Notes: generated by a model from the sequence alone, not told the origin. A stretch of DNA of 5,409 bases from UBA4823 sp034436035 (GCA_034436035.1 DAOTVW010000089.1:1-5409); one strand, 5' to 3'; shown: positions 1-5,409, counted from the first letter of the stretch. Translations and numbers: made by a program.

Positions 1-218
1 GCTAAAATCTTCCGCTGAATATCCGCACGGCTGAGATGATAGGCATACTCCAGTGTCCAGACTAGCTCCACAATCACGAGGCTGTTGGTGATCAATTGAA
101 TTTCGCCGTTGCGCGCTTGCACCATCAGACTATCCATCTGATCACCCAAGTCAGGAATATCATTGGTGAGGTAATGCAGAAAAAAGGTGCTATCGATGAA
201 GCAGTTTTCACTCGACAT
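1..218 (-). CDS. vapC: PIN-domain ribonuclease toxin, VapC-like (partial, C-terminus beyond window)
   Basis: Reading leftwards from the ATG at 218-216 gives 72 complete codons without a stop before the window edge, so only about half of a typical 130-140 residue PIN protein is present. The N-terminus (NCFIDSTFFLHYLTNDIPD, residues 5-23) is the classic PIN opening: a hydrophobic strand ending in the first metal-binding acidic residue, D9. The second conserved acid is E51, in SLVIVELVWTLE (residues 46-57). The remaining catalytic acids would lie off the window. PIN proteins of this kind are Mg/Mn-dependent endoribonucleases that cleave tRNA, rRNA or mRNA when freed from their antitoxin. The common D-T-N signature reads D-S-T here, a tolerated variant. 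The start overlaps the end of the antitoxin gene by 11 bases and has only a weak ribosome site (AAGG well upstream), so translation is probably coupled to the antitoxin. Family assignment is strong; toxicity and target are inferred. Confidence 0.88.
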   Translation of the reverse strand, partial: MSSENCFIDSTFFLHYLTNDIPDLGDQMDSLMVQARNGEIQLITNSLVIVELVWTLEYAYHLSRADIQRKIL

Positions 219-459
219 TTTCCACAACCTTTTGAGAACGAACGAGCAACACTTCGCGGCGTAGTGCATCGTAATCTTGAGCTGTAGTAATCGCGATACT
301 TCCCTTCAAGTCTGACAGGGTTTCAGGCAAGCGGCGCAAGATCACTTGTTCCGCTTCGGGTATCAGCAAAATGCGGTCGCCTTCTCGCAATCCCAATTGC
401 CGGCGGATGTAGCGTGGTAAAACGAACTGACCTCGCCTTCCTATTTTTGCCGTAATCAT
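208..459 (-). CDS. vapB: AbrB/MazE-like antitoxin (VapB role) of the PIN toxin
   Basis: This 83-aa protein has the swapped-hairpin AbrB/SpoVT/MazE DNA-binding domain at residues 1-45: the pattern GRRGQFVLPRYIRRQLGL followed by REGD and a hydrophobic strand matches the family core (G-Q-x-x-L-P, I-R, L-G-L, G-D). The tail (residues about 46-83: DLKGSI, then a D-Y-D-A-L-R-R stretch) is the usual toxin-binding extension, with the L-x-G-S motif common in antitoxins of PIN toxins. Its role is to wrap and inhibit the toxin encoded immediately downstream and, as a complex, repress its own promoter. The start at 459 is fixed by AAAGGAGGA seven bases upstream. The stop (210-208) lies within the toxin gene, an 11-base overlap. 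Two tandem promoter-like repeats sit 40-70 bases upstream and are good candidates for autoregulation. The symbol is used in the functional sense (antitoxin partner of a PIN toxin). Confidence 0.9.
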   Translation of the reverse strand: MITAKIGRRGQFVLPRYIRRQLGLREGDRILLIPEAEQVILRRLPETLSDLKGSIAITTAQDYDALRREVLLVRSQKVVENVE

Positions 460-466
460 CTTTCAT

Positions 467-475
467 TCCTCCTTT
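467..475 (-). promoter_or_regulatory. Strong Shine-Dalgarno of the antitoxin gene
   Basis: Read on the minus strand this is AAAGGAGGA, a near-perfect anti-16S match, ending seven bases before the ATG at 459. It fixes the antitoxin start. A second ATG at 466-464 overlaps the spacer but is out of frame. The contrast with the weak site of the toxin gene fits the usual excess of antitoxin over toxin synthesis. Confidence 0.85.
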
Positions 476-492
476 CCAATATCTGACTGTCA

Positions 493-526
493 TTTTATAT
501 TATATCATACTTTTTACATTATATCA
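493..526. repeat. Two near-identical 15-bp direct repeats, candidate antitoxin operator
   Basis: Positions 493-507 and 512-526 read ttttatattatatca and ttttacattatatca, 14 of 15 identical with a 19-base period. They contain the proposed -10 elements of the divergent toxin-antitoxin operon. AbrB/MazE-type antitoxins commonly bind repeated AT-rich sites overlapping their own promoter, so these repeats could be the operator. AT-rich low complexity alone could also produce similar strings, so binding is inferred. Confidence 0.45.
499..526 (-). promoter_or_regulatory. Tandem extended -10 promoter elements upstream of the toxin-antitoxin operon
   Basis: On the minus strand the sequence TGATATAAT occurs twice, at 526-518 and 507-499. 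Each is an exact TGnTATAAT extended -10 element, and the two are 19 bases apart. Transcription would start near 511 and near 492, giving leaders of roughly 50 and 30 bases before the ATG at 459. No good -35 hexamer sits 16-18 bases upstream of either, which is typical of extended -10 promoters. Which of the two is used cannot be told from sequence. Confidence 0.5.
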
Positions 527-563
527 GCTATTTTATAATTTTTCTGACATATCCTATTTCTCC

Positions 564-616
564 ATTAATTGGTCAACATTTTGTACATATTTTATCACTT
601 TATCTTGACAATTAAT
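564..616. repeat. Inverted repeat of TTGAC(C)AATTAAT in the divergent promoter region
   Basis: The plus strand at 605-616 reads TTGACAATTAAT. The minus strand at 576-564 reads TTGACCAATTAAT, the same string with one extra C. The arms face outwards with 28 bases between them. TTGACA is a perfect -35 hexamer, but no -10 hexamer stands 16-18 bases downstream of the plus copy, and only a poor one (GATATG, 553-548) downstream of the minus copy. It may therefore be a regulator site or a remnant rather than a working -35. AT-rich coincidence is possible. Confidence 0.3.
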
Positions 617-662
617 AACCAAATCTTCTCGCGAAGCAAGCCTATTTATCCTCCCCCTGATT

Positions 663-668
663 TATAAT
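663..668 (+). promoter_or_regulatory. Perfect -10 box placed for a leaderless transcript of the helicase operon
   Basis: TATAAT lies at 663-668, with six bases (GTAGCT) before the ATG at 675. A transcript initiating the usual 6-7 bases after the hexamer would begin at or next to the A of the start codon. No Shine-Dalgarno is present upstream of 675. TG at 658-659 is two bases too far upstream for a standard extended -10, and no clear -35 is seen near 640-645. Leaderless initiation of this layout is common in Deinococcota, Actinomycetota and Chloroflexota. Confidence 0.55.
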
Positions 669-674
669 GTAGCT

Positions 675-2789
675 ATGCCACCATTAAATGCATTGCAGAA
701 CGAGCTTGTTCAACTCCCCCTCCACACAACCGTATTTCTCGAAGGGTTGCCTGGCAGCGGAAAGACCACCGCTGCGGTAGAACGGCTGCGGACACTCATT
801 GCGCAAAGCATCCCTGCCCAACAAATTTTGGTCCTCGTCCCACAACGGACATTGGCTGAACCGTACCGCGCGGCAACCCTTGACCCGGATTTACCCCCTG
901 GCGGAGCGGTGAACATCCTCACCATCGGCGGTGTTGCCCGCCGATTAGTCGAGCTTTTCTGGCCCGAGATCGCCGAACCCGCTGGGTTTGTCCACCCTGA
1001 GCTCTCACCCACCTTTCTTACTCTGGAAACCGCTCAGTATTTTATGGCAAAACTTGTTCGGCCGCTTTTAGAAAAAGGATATTTTGCCTCACTCAGCCTC
1101 GATCCCAATCGCCTTTACAGCCAGATTCTGGATAACTTAAATAAGGCAGCCATCATTGGCATCCCCCATACCGAAATCGGCGAACGGCTGAAATCGGCCT
1201 GGAATGGCAGCCCGGGTCAATTGCGCGTCTACGATGATGTGCAAGAGAGCGCCAATCTCTTCCGTCAATTCTGTTACGAGCATAACCTGCTTGATTTTTC
1301 CTTACAAATTGACCTTTTCCGGACCTATTTAATGACCAATCCCATTGTGCGCGCTATCCTGAAGGATCAATATCGCCATCTCATTGTGGATAATATCGAA
1401 GAAGACGTGCCCATCACCCACGATTTCATTCGTCTTTGGCTGCCCGATTTAGACTCGGCGCTTTTAATTTACGATCTTGACGGGGGATATCGAACATTTC
1501 TGGGCGCCGATCCAGTTTCTGCGTATACGCTCAAGGAGCAATGTTCCCATCAATTTCAATTTCGGGAATCATTCGTCCAAGATGAATCGATGCACAGCTT
1601 AATCAAGGTTGTGCACGCTTCCCTGAATGAAATTCCTATCCCAACACCCGTCCCACAATTACACACCCGACTGCAAGCCATCACTGAGCGTTTCTACCCG
1701 CAAATGCTCGACCTTGTCACCCAATGTATTCACACTTTGATCCACCAAGAGGGTATCCCACCGCAGGAGATTGTCGTCCTGACGCCGTATCTCAGCGATT
1801 CCCTCCGCTTTTCGCTCACCAATCGTTTAGAAGACGCCGCCATCCCAGTCCGTTCCCACCGCCCTTCGCGTGCATTGCGGGAGGAACCGATCATCCGGGC
1901 AATGCTATCCCTAGCCTGTATCGCACATCCCCACTGGCTTGACAAAGCCCCCATCACCAAACCAGATCTCGCGTCCACTTTTTTCCTCATTTTTGATGAG
2001 CTTGATTTGGTTCGGGCTCAACTGCTTGCCAACAGCGTCTTTTTGCAACAAAATAAAACCCTCAAACTGATGCCGTTTGAGAAAGTCTCTCCGCAGCTTC
2101 AAGAGCGGATTACCTATCGTATCGGAGAGAAATACGAACAATTACGGGGCTGGATAACCGACTACACCAATCAAGCCCCTATGGAATTAGAACTCTTTTT
2201 TATCCGTTTATTCGACGAAATCCTCACCTTGCCTGGTTTTCGGTTTTATCAAAACGAAAGGGCGGGTGAATTAGTTGCCAATCTGATCGAATCGGTGCAA
2301 AAATTCCGCTGGTCAATGCCCCCTAGCCTTCACCTCAGCGCCGATGAACGCGGTTTGGAATACATCCAGATGGTACGGGAGGGCGTTATTGCTGCCCAGT
2401 ATTTACGCAGCTGGCAATGGGAAGAACAGGAAGCGGTTTTATTAGCCCCCGCTTACACGTTCCTGATGGCAAACCGAGCAGTGGATGTCCAAATCTGGCT
2501 AGATATCGGCAGCAGCGGCTGGTACGAACGGCTCTTTCAACCGCTTACCCATCCTTACGTGCTGAGTCGAAACTGGCAGAACGGAAAGGTTTGGACGGCC
2601 GAGAATGAGCAAGAGGTATCGCAACAAAATTTATCCCGCATTGCATTAGGTTTGTTACGGCGCTGTCGCCGAATGGTGTGGATTGGTTTTAGTGAATTGG
2701 GCGAAAGTGGTTTTGAACAGCGTGGGCTCTTATTACGGGCGTTACAAAGAACCCTCGAAACCATCAATCAGGAGCAGACCAATGGTTGA
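675..2789 (+). CDS. Degenerate UvrD-like (SF1) helicase paralogue, probable AddB/RecC-type scaffold subunit
   Basis: A 704-residue protein with the layout of an SF1A helicase. Near the N-terminus G24-L-P-G-S-G-K30-T-T32 is a perfect Walker A. ILVLVPQRTLAEPYR (about 49-63) matches motif Ia, and ILTIGGVARRLVE is a remnant of motif Ic. Walker B reads LIVDNIEEDVP (D239-N240), with Asn where active helicases have the catalytic Glu. Motif III is D267-L-D-G-G-Y-R-T-F-L-G-A-D279, lacking the usual Q. The second RecA-like domain starts around I366 (IVVLTPY). Motif V (AYTFLMANRAVDV, 593-605) lacks K-G-L-E, and motif VI (about 654-670, L-L-R-R-C-R-R) keeps at most one arginine, perhaps R662. No Q-motif precedes Walker A. 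It therefore probably binds ATP but hydrolyses it poorly or not at all, like the helicase-like halves of AddB and RecC. The start at 675 is the first ATG after an in-frame stop at 606; no Shine-Dalgarno. The gene ends 8 bases inside the next one. Scaffold role is inferred; a divergent active ATPase is the alternative. Confidence 0.8.
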   Translation: MPPLNALQNELVQLPLHTTVFLEGLPGSGKTTAAVERLRTLIAQSIPAQQILVLVPQRTLAEPYRAATLDPDLPPGGAVNILTIGGVARRLVELFWPEIAEPAGFVHPELSPTFLTLETAQYFMAKLVRPLLEKGYFASLSLDPNRLYSQILDNLNKAAIIGIPHTEIGERLKSAWNGSPGQLRVYDDVQESANLFRQFCYEHNLLDFSLQIDLFRTYLMTNPIVRAILKDQYRHLIVDNIEEDVPITHDFIRLWLPDLDSALLIYDLDGGYRTFLGADPVSAYTLKEQCSHQFQFRESFVQDESMHSLIKVVHASLNEIPIPTPVPQLHTRLQAITERFYPQMLDLVTQCIHTLIHQEGIPPQEIVVLTPYLSDSLRFSLTNRLEDAAIPVRSHRPSRALREEPIIRAMLSLACIAHPHWLDKAPITKPDLASTFFLIFDELDLVRAQLLANSVFLQQNKTLKLMPFEKVSPQLQERITYRIGEKYEQLRGWITDYTNQAPMELELFFIRLFDEILTLPGFRFYQNERAGELVANLIESVQKFRWSMPPSLHLSADERGLEYIQMVREGVIAAQYLRSWQWEEQEAVLLAPAYTFLMANRAVDVQIWLDIGSSGWYERLFQPLTHPYVLSRNWQNGKVWTAENEQEVSQQNLSRIALGLLRRCRRMVWIGFSELGESGFEQRGLLLRALQRTLETINQEQTNG
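2770..2774 (+). promoter_or_regulatory. Ribosome binding site fixing the start of the active helicase gene
   Basis: AGGAG inside the last codons of the preceding gene lies seven bases before the ATG at 2782. It selects 2782 over the earlier in-frame start codon at 2683, which would add 33 residues unlike any helicase N-terminus and overlap the upstream gene by more than 100 bases. Confidence 0.8.
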
Positions 2790-5085
2790 GTTCCAACTAC
2801 GCCCAGCCCAACAGCAAATTATCCGCTTTCGCCAAGGAAAGATGGGCATCCTTGCCGTGCCAGGCAGCGGCAAAACCTGGACGCTTTCTTACCTGGCGGC
2901 TGAGCTGCTCGCCCAAAAAGTCCTCCAACGCAACCAGGAAATTCTCATCGTCACTTTGGTCAACTCGGCAGTGGATGTATTCACCCAACGTATCCGTGCT
3001 TTTTTAGCAGCTCGCGGTTTGATGCCGTTAGACTTTCGCGTGCGCACTTTACATGGTTTGGCAAACGACATCGTTCACGAACGTCCAGAATTGGTTGGGC
3101 TGGATGAGAAATTCCAAATTATTGACGAGCGCGAAAGTGATCGCATCTGCCGTGCGGTGGTTGATTCCTGGTTAAAACAAAACTATGCAGAAATCGAAGC
3201 CTTCCTGGATGAGGAGAAATCGCCCGAACAAAATCATCGATTTCAAGAGCAATTTCCCGAGTTTATCCAGGAGATCGCCGCCAGTTTTATCAGCTTGGCA
3301 AAAGACCGTCGCATCACTCCAGAAGATTTGCGCCATAAGCTGGACCAATTGCCCTTTCGACTTCCATTATTAGAAATGGGTTGGGCAATGTATCATGATT
3401 ACCAACGCGCTCTGCATTATCGTGGTGCAGTGGACTTTTCCGATCTAATCCGCCTCGCGTATGATGCGCTGGAGTGGGATGCGGCTTTGCTGGAACGCCT
3501 GCAATATCGCTGGCCCTACATTTTAGAAGACGAAGCCCAGGATAGCAACTGGATGCAAGAGCAAATTCTGCGCAAGTTAGTCGGTGATCATGGCAATTGG
3601 GTGCGCGTGGGTGATCCAAACCAGGCAATCTATGAGACATTTACCACCGCTGATCCGCGCTATTTGCATCAATTTGTCAAGGAAAAGGATGTCATCCGCC
3701 GCGAACTACCCAATTCAGGACGGTCAACAAAGAGCATTATGGATTTAGCCAACGAATTAATTCGTTGGACAATGCAGGAACATCCCATTCAGGAAGTGCG
3801 GGATGCGTTACAAGCGCCACCTTTCATCACACCCTTACCTCCAACTGATCCACAAAGCAATCCGCCCGATGACCCCACAAAGGTGTTTCTCTATAAACCA
3901 AAACTAACCCCCGATCAGGAAACGCAAAAAGTGGTTCAGTCCATAAAAAATTGGCTGAAAGACCATCCCGATTGGACTGTTGCGGTTTTAGTGCCGCGTG
4001 CAGAGCGCGGCAAGGAGGTGGTCGAACTATTGAAAAAAGAAGGGATTCCCTTCGAAGATTCTCTGCTCAAGACAACCGCAAGCACTCGCCAAACTGCACG
4101 CATGTTAGGCGATATCCTCGCTTTTTTAGGGGATCCAACTTCTTCGAAAAAATTAGCCAAAGTATATCAAACCTGGCGCTTTGCTGAAAGCACGGATCAA
4201 GACCTAGATCAACAAGCCGAAGAGGAGCAAAAACAACAAATCGAAGCCGATAGCGCACTGATCCTGCAATGCCGCAATTTGGAAGAATATTTATACCCCT
4301 CTTCCGATAAAGATTGGCTTGCTTCGATTTTCTCTCCCCCTCATCCGCTCACTGAGGAACGAGATAAACCAACGCTCCAGCTTTCGCCTTATCAGCGGCT
4401 CCATCGTTTTCGGCAACTGGTGCGACGTTGGCAAGAAACCATCCTGATTCCCATCGATCAGCTCATCTTGACCCTGGCGCAAGATTTATTCCACCAGCCA
4501 TCCGACCTCGCCCTTGCACATAAATTAGCCTTGATTTTACGACAAGCTCAAGACGCACATCCAGCCTGGCATTTAACCGAGCTTGCGCAGGAATTGTCGG
4601 TCATCTCCAATAACCAGCGCCGCTTCATCGGGTTCAGCAAAAACGATAGCGGGTTCAATCCCGAAGACTATAAAGGAATCGTGGTAGTTTCGACCATGCA
4701 TAAAGCGAAGGGATTGGAATGGGATCGGGTATACTTGTTATCGGTCAACAACTATGACTTTCCTTCTGGCGCTCCGTATGATCAATATCAGCCAGAAAAA
4801 TGGTTTATCCGCCAACAATTGAACTTACAAGCGGAGACTATTGCACAATTGGAATGGTTGCTTGAACCAAATTTACAAAGCTTTCCTCGCGAGGGTGAAC
4901 CAACCCAAAACGCACGTCTTGATTATGTGCGCGAAAGGATCCGTTTGCTATATGTAGGCATCACCCGTGCAAAAAAAGAATTAGTGATCACCTGGAACAG
5001 CGGGCGAAAAAACCAACAACCCGCCTTAGCATTAATGGCACTCTGGAATTATTGGGATAAACAACATGGTCAACCTGGCTCCTGA
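2782..5085 (+). CDS. UvrD/Rep/PcrA-type ATP-dependent DNA helicase (AddA/RecB motor-like, no fused nuclease)
   Basis: A 767-residue SF1A helicase with a full motif set. The Q-motif is LRPAQQQII (6-14), with Walker A at A25-V-P-G-S-G-K31-T32. Motif Ia is ILIVTLVNSAVDVF (54-67), and motif Ic is T89-L-H-G92. Walker B is D250-E-A-Q-D254, and motif III is G277-D-P-N-Q-A-I-Y284. Motif IV is NSGRS (311-315). Motif V is T638-M-H-K-A-K-G-L-E-W-D648, and motif VI is LLYVGITRAKK (722-732) with arginine finger R729. It should translocate 3' to 5' on single-stranded DNA using ATP, in the cytoplasm. Its length matches UvrD/PcrA (about 700-750 aa), not AddA/RecB (about 1200 aa), so no nuclease domain is attached. 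A proline-rich linker (346-366) and an acidic Gln/Glu stretch (474-490) interrupt domain 2. Motif III ends YETFTTADP instead of the usual Y-x-F-R-G-A, a family variant. Start 2782 overlaps the previous stop by 8 bases; the end overlaps the nuclease gene by 20. It is the likely motor of a complex with both neighbours. Confidence 0.92.
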   Translation: MVEFQLRPAQQQIIRFRQGKMGILAVPGSGKTWTLSYLAAELLAQKVLQRNQEILIVTLVNSAVDVFTQRIRAFLAARGLMPLDFRVRTLHGLANDIVHERPELVGLDEKFQIIDERESDRICRAVVDSWLKQNYAEIEAFLDEEKSPEQNHRFQEQFPEFIQEIAASFISLAKDRRITPEDLRHKLDQLPFRLPLLEMGWAMYHDYQRALHYRGAVDFSDLIRLAYDALEWDAALLERLQYRWPYILEDEAQDSNWMQEQILRKLVGDHGNWVRVGDPNQAIYETFTTADPRYLHQFVKEKDVIRRELPNSGRSTKSIMDLANELIRWTMQEHPIQEVRDALQAPPFITPLPPTDPQSNPPDDPTKVFLYKPKLTPDQETQKVVQSIKNWLKDHPDWTVAVLVPRAERGKEVVELLKKEGIPFEDSLLKTTASTRQTARMLGDILAFLGDPTSSKKLAKVYQTWRFAESTDQDLDQQAEEEQKQQIEADSALILQCRNLEEYLYPSSDKDWLASIFSPPHPLTEERDKPTLQLSPYQRLHRFRQLVRRWQETILIPIDQLILTLAQDLFHQPSDLALAHKLALILRQAQDAHPAWHLTELAQELSVISNNQRRFIGFSKNDSGFNPEDYKGIVVVSTMHKAKGLEWDRVYLLSVNNYDFPSGAPYDQYQPEKWFIRQQLNLQAETIAQLEWLLEPNLQSFPREGEPTQNARLDYVRERIRLLYVGITRAKKELVITWNSGRKNQQPALALMALWNYWDKQHGQPGS

Positions 5086-5409
5086 TTTCACCTTTAGCCA
5101 ATCCAACCTCCAAGATTACCTTGAATGCCCCCGCCGCTTTTACCTGCGCCATGTCCGTCGTCTGCTTTGGCCCAACCGAGAGATGAGCAGTGAATCGGAA
5201 AACGAGAAGCGCATTCAACTGGGGCAAACCTTCCACCGATTGGCGCAACAAAAAGCGCTTGGTATTGCGAACGAAAAATTACAGCGCTTCGTCGCTACCC
5301 AACCGCTTGAAATCCAAACCTGGTGGGAAAATTTCCAAGCCTGGTGGGAAAATTCCCTCCCCGAAGGATTGAATGGGGTACGTTTAGCCGAGACCATCCT
5401 AACCAGCGG
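5066..5409 (+). CDS. RecB/AddB/Cas4-type PD-(D/E)XK nuclease (partial, C-terminus beyond window)
   Basis: Translation from ATG 5066 runs open to the right edge (114 complete codons). The opening FTFSQSNLQDYLECPRRFYL (8-27) is the signature start of the RecB-family nuclease domain seen in AddB, Cas4 and the PDDEXK_1 family: S-x-S-x-L-x-x-Y-x-x-C-P-x-x-F. It is followed by G53-Q-T-F-H57, the conserved helix whose His lies near the active site. C21 is the position that, in AddB, Cas4 and Dna2, gives the first ligand of a 4Fe-4S cluster; the other three cysteines would be at the unseen C-terminus, as would the catalytic D, E/D and K. The start lies inside the end of the helicase gene (20-base overlap), with only a weak GGGA eight bases upstream, so translation is probably coupled. 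Residues 83-97 hold a 7-residue tandem repeat (QTWWENF/QAWWENS). Expected role: cutting single strands unwound by the neighbouring helicase. The family call is confident; full length and activity are not visible. Confidence 0.85.
   Translation, partial: MVNLAPDFTFSQSNLQDYLECPRRFYLRHVRRLLWPNREMSSESENEKRIQLGQTFHRLAQQKALGIANEKLQRFVATQPLEIQTWWENFQAWWENSLPEGLNGVRLAETILTS
5313..5354 (+). repeat. Perfectly adjacent 21-bp tandem duplication within the nuclease gene
   Basis: Positions 5313-5333 and 5334-5354 are head-to-tail copies of a 21-base unit identical at 20 of 21 bases; the difference is A at 5318 and G at 5339, changing Thr to Ala. The length is a multiple of three, so the frame is kept and the protein gains a second seven-residue unit, Q-(T/A)-W-W-E-N. 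No third copy flanks it. High identity suggests a recent slippage duplication, or strong constraint on a Trp-rich helix. Confidence 0.8.

Larger units (their letters stand above)
460..674. other. AT-rich divergent intergenic region
   Basis: This 215-base gap separates the leftward toxin-antitoxin operon from the rightward helicase-nuclease operon and must hold the promoters of both. It is far richer in A/T than the flanking genes. Beyond the listed promoter elements it contains an inverted pair of TTGAC-type strings (564-576 and 605-616). No open reading frame, tRNA-like fold or convincing terminator hairpin was seen, and none is expected between divergent genes. Confidence 0.7.

Noticed and set aside
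96..287. 63-codon plus-strand frame under the toxin-antitoxin genes
   Set aside because: It is the complement of two well-supported minus-strand genes (PIN and AbrB families) and has no family signature.
605..610. TTGACA as -35 box of the helicase operon promoter
   Set aside because: The only good -10 (663-668) is 52 bases downstream, and nothing like TATAAT lies 16-18 bases after 610.
667..672. ATG at 667 as an upstream start
   Set aside because: It is followed at once by a TAG stop and overlaps the proposed -10 box.
710..1012. 100-codon open frame on the minus strand
   Set aside because: It lies wholly opposite the Walker A region of the degenerate helicase gene and its product is a low-complexity Arg/Ser/Pro-rich string without recognisable motifs.
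2683..2781. N-terminal extension of the active helicase by 33 codons from an earlier in-frame start
   Set aside because: The extension would overlap the upstream gene by 107 bases and encodes no helicase-like residues; ATG 2782 has AGGAG seven bases upstream and puts the Q-motif and Walker A at normal distances from the N-terminus.
3314..3640. 108-codon open frame on the minus strand
   Set aside because: It is antisense to the conserved helicase region containing Walker B and motif III; its product resembles nothing and there is no convincing ribosome site.
4195..4255. Acidic Gln/Glu stretch as a frameshift scar or gene fusion point
   Set aside because: Reading frame and codon character continue unbroken on both sides and motifs V and VI follow in the same frame, so it is a flexible insertion rather than a break.
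4988..5251. 87-codon minus-strand frame spanning the helicase/nuclease junction
   Set aside because: It runs opposite motif-bearing coding sequence of two genes, and its product has no recognisable domain.

Overview
The window looks like a bacterial chromosome segment of moderate GC in the genes, with a strongly AT-rich 215-base gap between two divergent gene groups. No rRNA, tRNA, CRISPR array, transposase or integrase is visible. The host cannot be fixed from sequence alone. A leaderless-looking main gene (TATAAT six bases before its ATG, no Shine-Dalgarno) next to genes that do have good Shine-Dalgarno sites, and the gene types present, would suit a Chloroflexota (Anaerolineae-like) or related thermophile-type lineage. 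That is a guess.

Left side, minus strand (1-459): a two-gene toxin-antitoxin operon of VapBC type. The antitoxin gene (459 to 208) encodes an AbrB/MazE-like swapped-hairpin DNA-binding protein. It overlaps by 11 bases the gene for a PIN-domain ribonuclease toxin, which starts at 218 and runs off the left edge. The operon has a strong Shine-Dalgarno and two tandem near-identical 15-base elements, each carrying an extended -10 sequence (TGATATAAT), which look like promoter plus operator.

Right side, plus strand (675-5409): three tightly overlapping genes. (1) A 704-aa UvrD-like (SF1) helicase paralogue keeps a perfect Walker A, but its Walker B glutamate is replaced by Asn and its motifs III, V and VI are degraded. 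(2) A 767-aa UvrD/Rep/PcrA-type helicase has all catalytic motifs; its start is placed at 2782, inside the end of gene 1, with a good ribosome binding site. (3) The N-terminal 114 residues of a RecB/AddB/Cas4-type PD-(D/E)XK nuclease, starting at 5066 inside the end of gene 2 and cut off by the window edge.

Taken together the plus-strand operon reads as a split, three-polypeptide counterpart of AddAB/RecBCD: an apparently dead helicase-like scaffold (AddB/RecC role), one active motor without a fused nuclease (AddA/RecB motor role), and a separate nuclease. DNA end resection for recombination repair, or degradation of foreign DNA, are the likely jobs. This assignment is inferred from domains and gene order; the architecture is the most interesting thing in the window.
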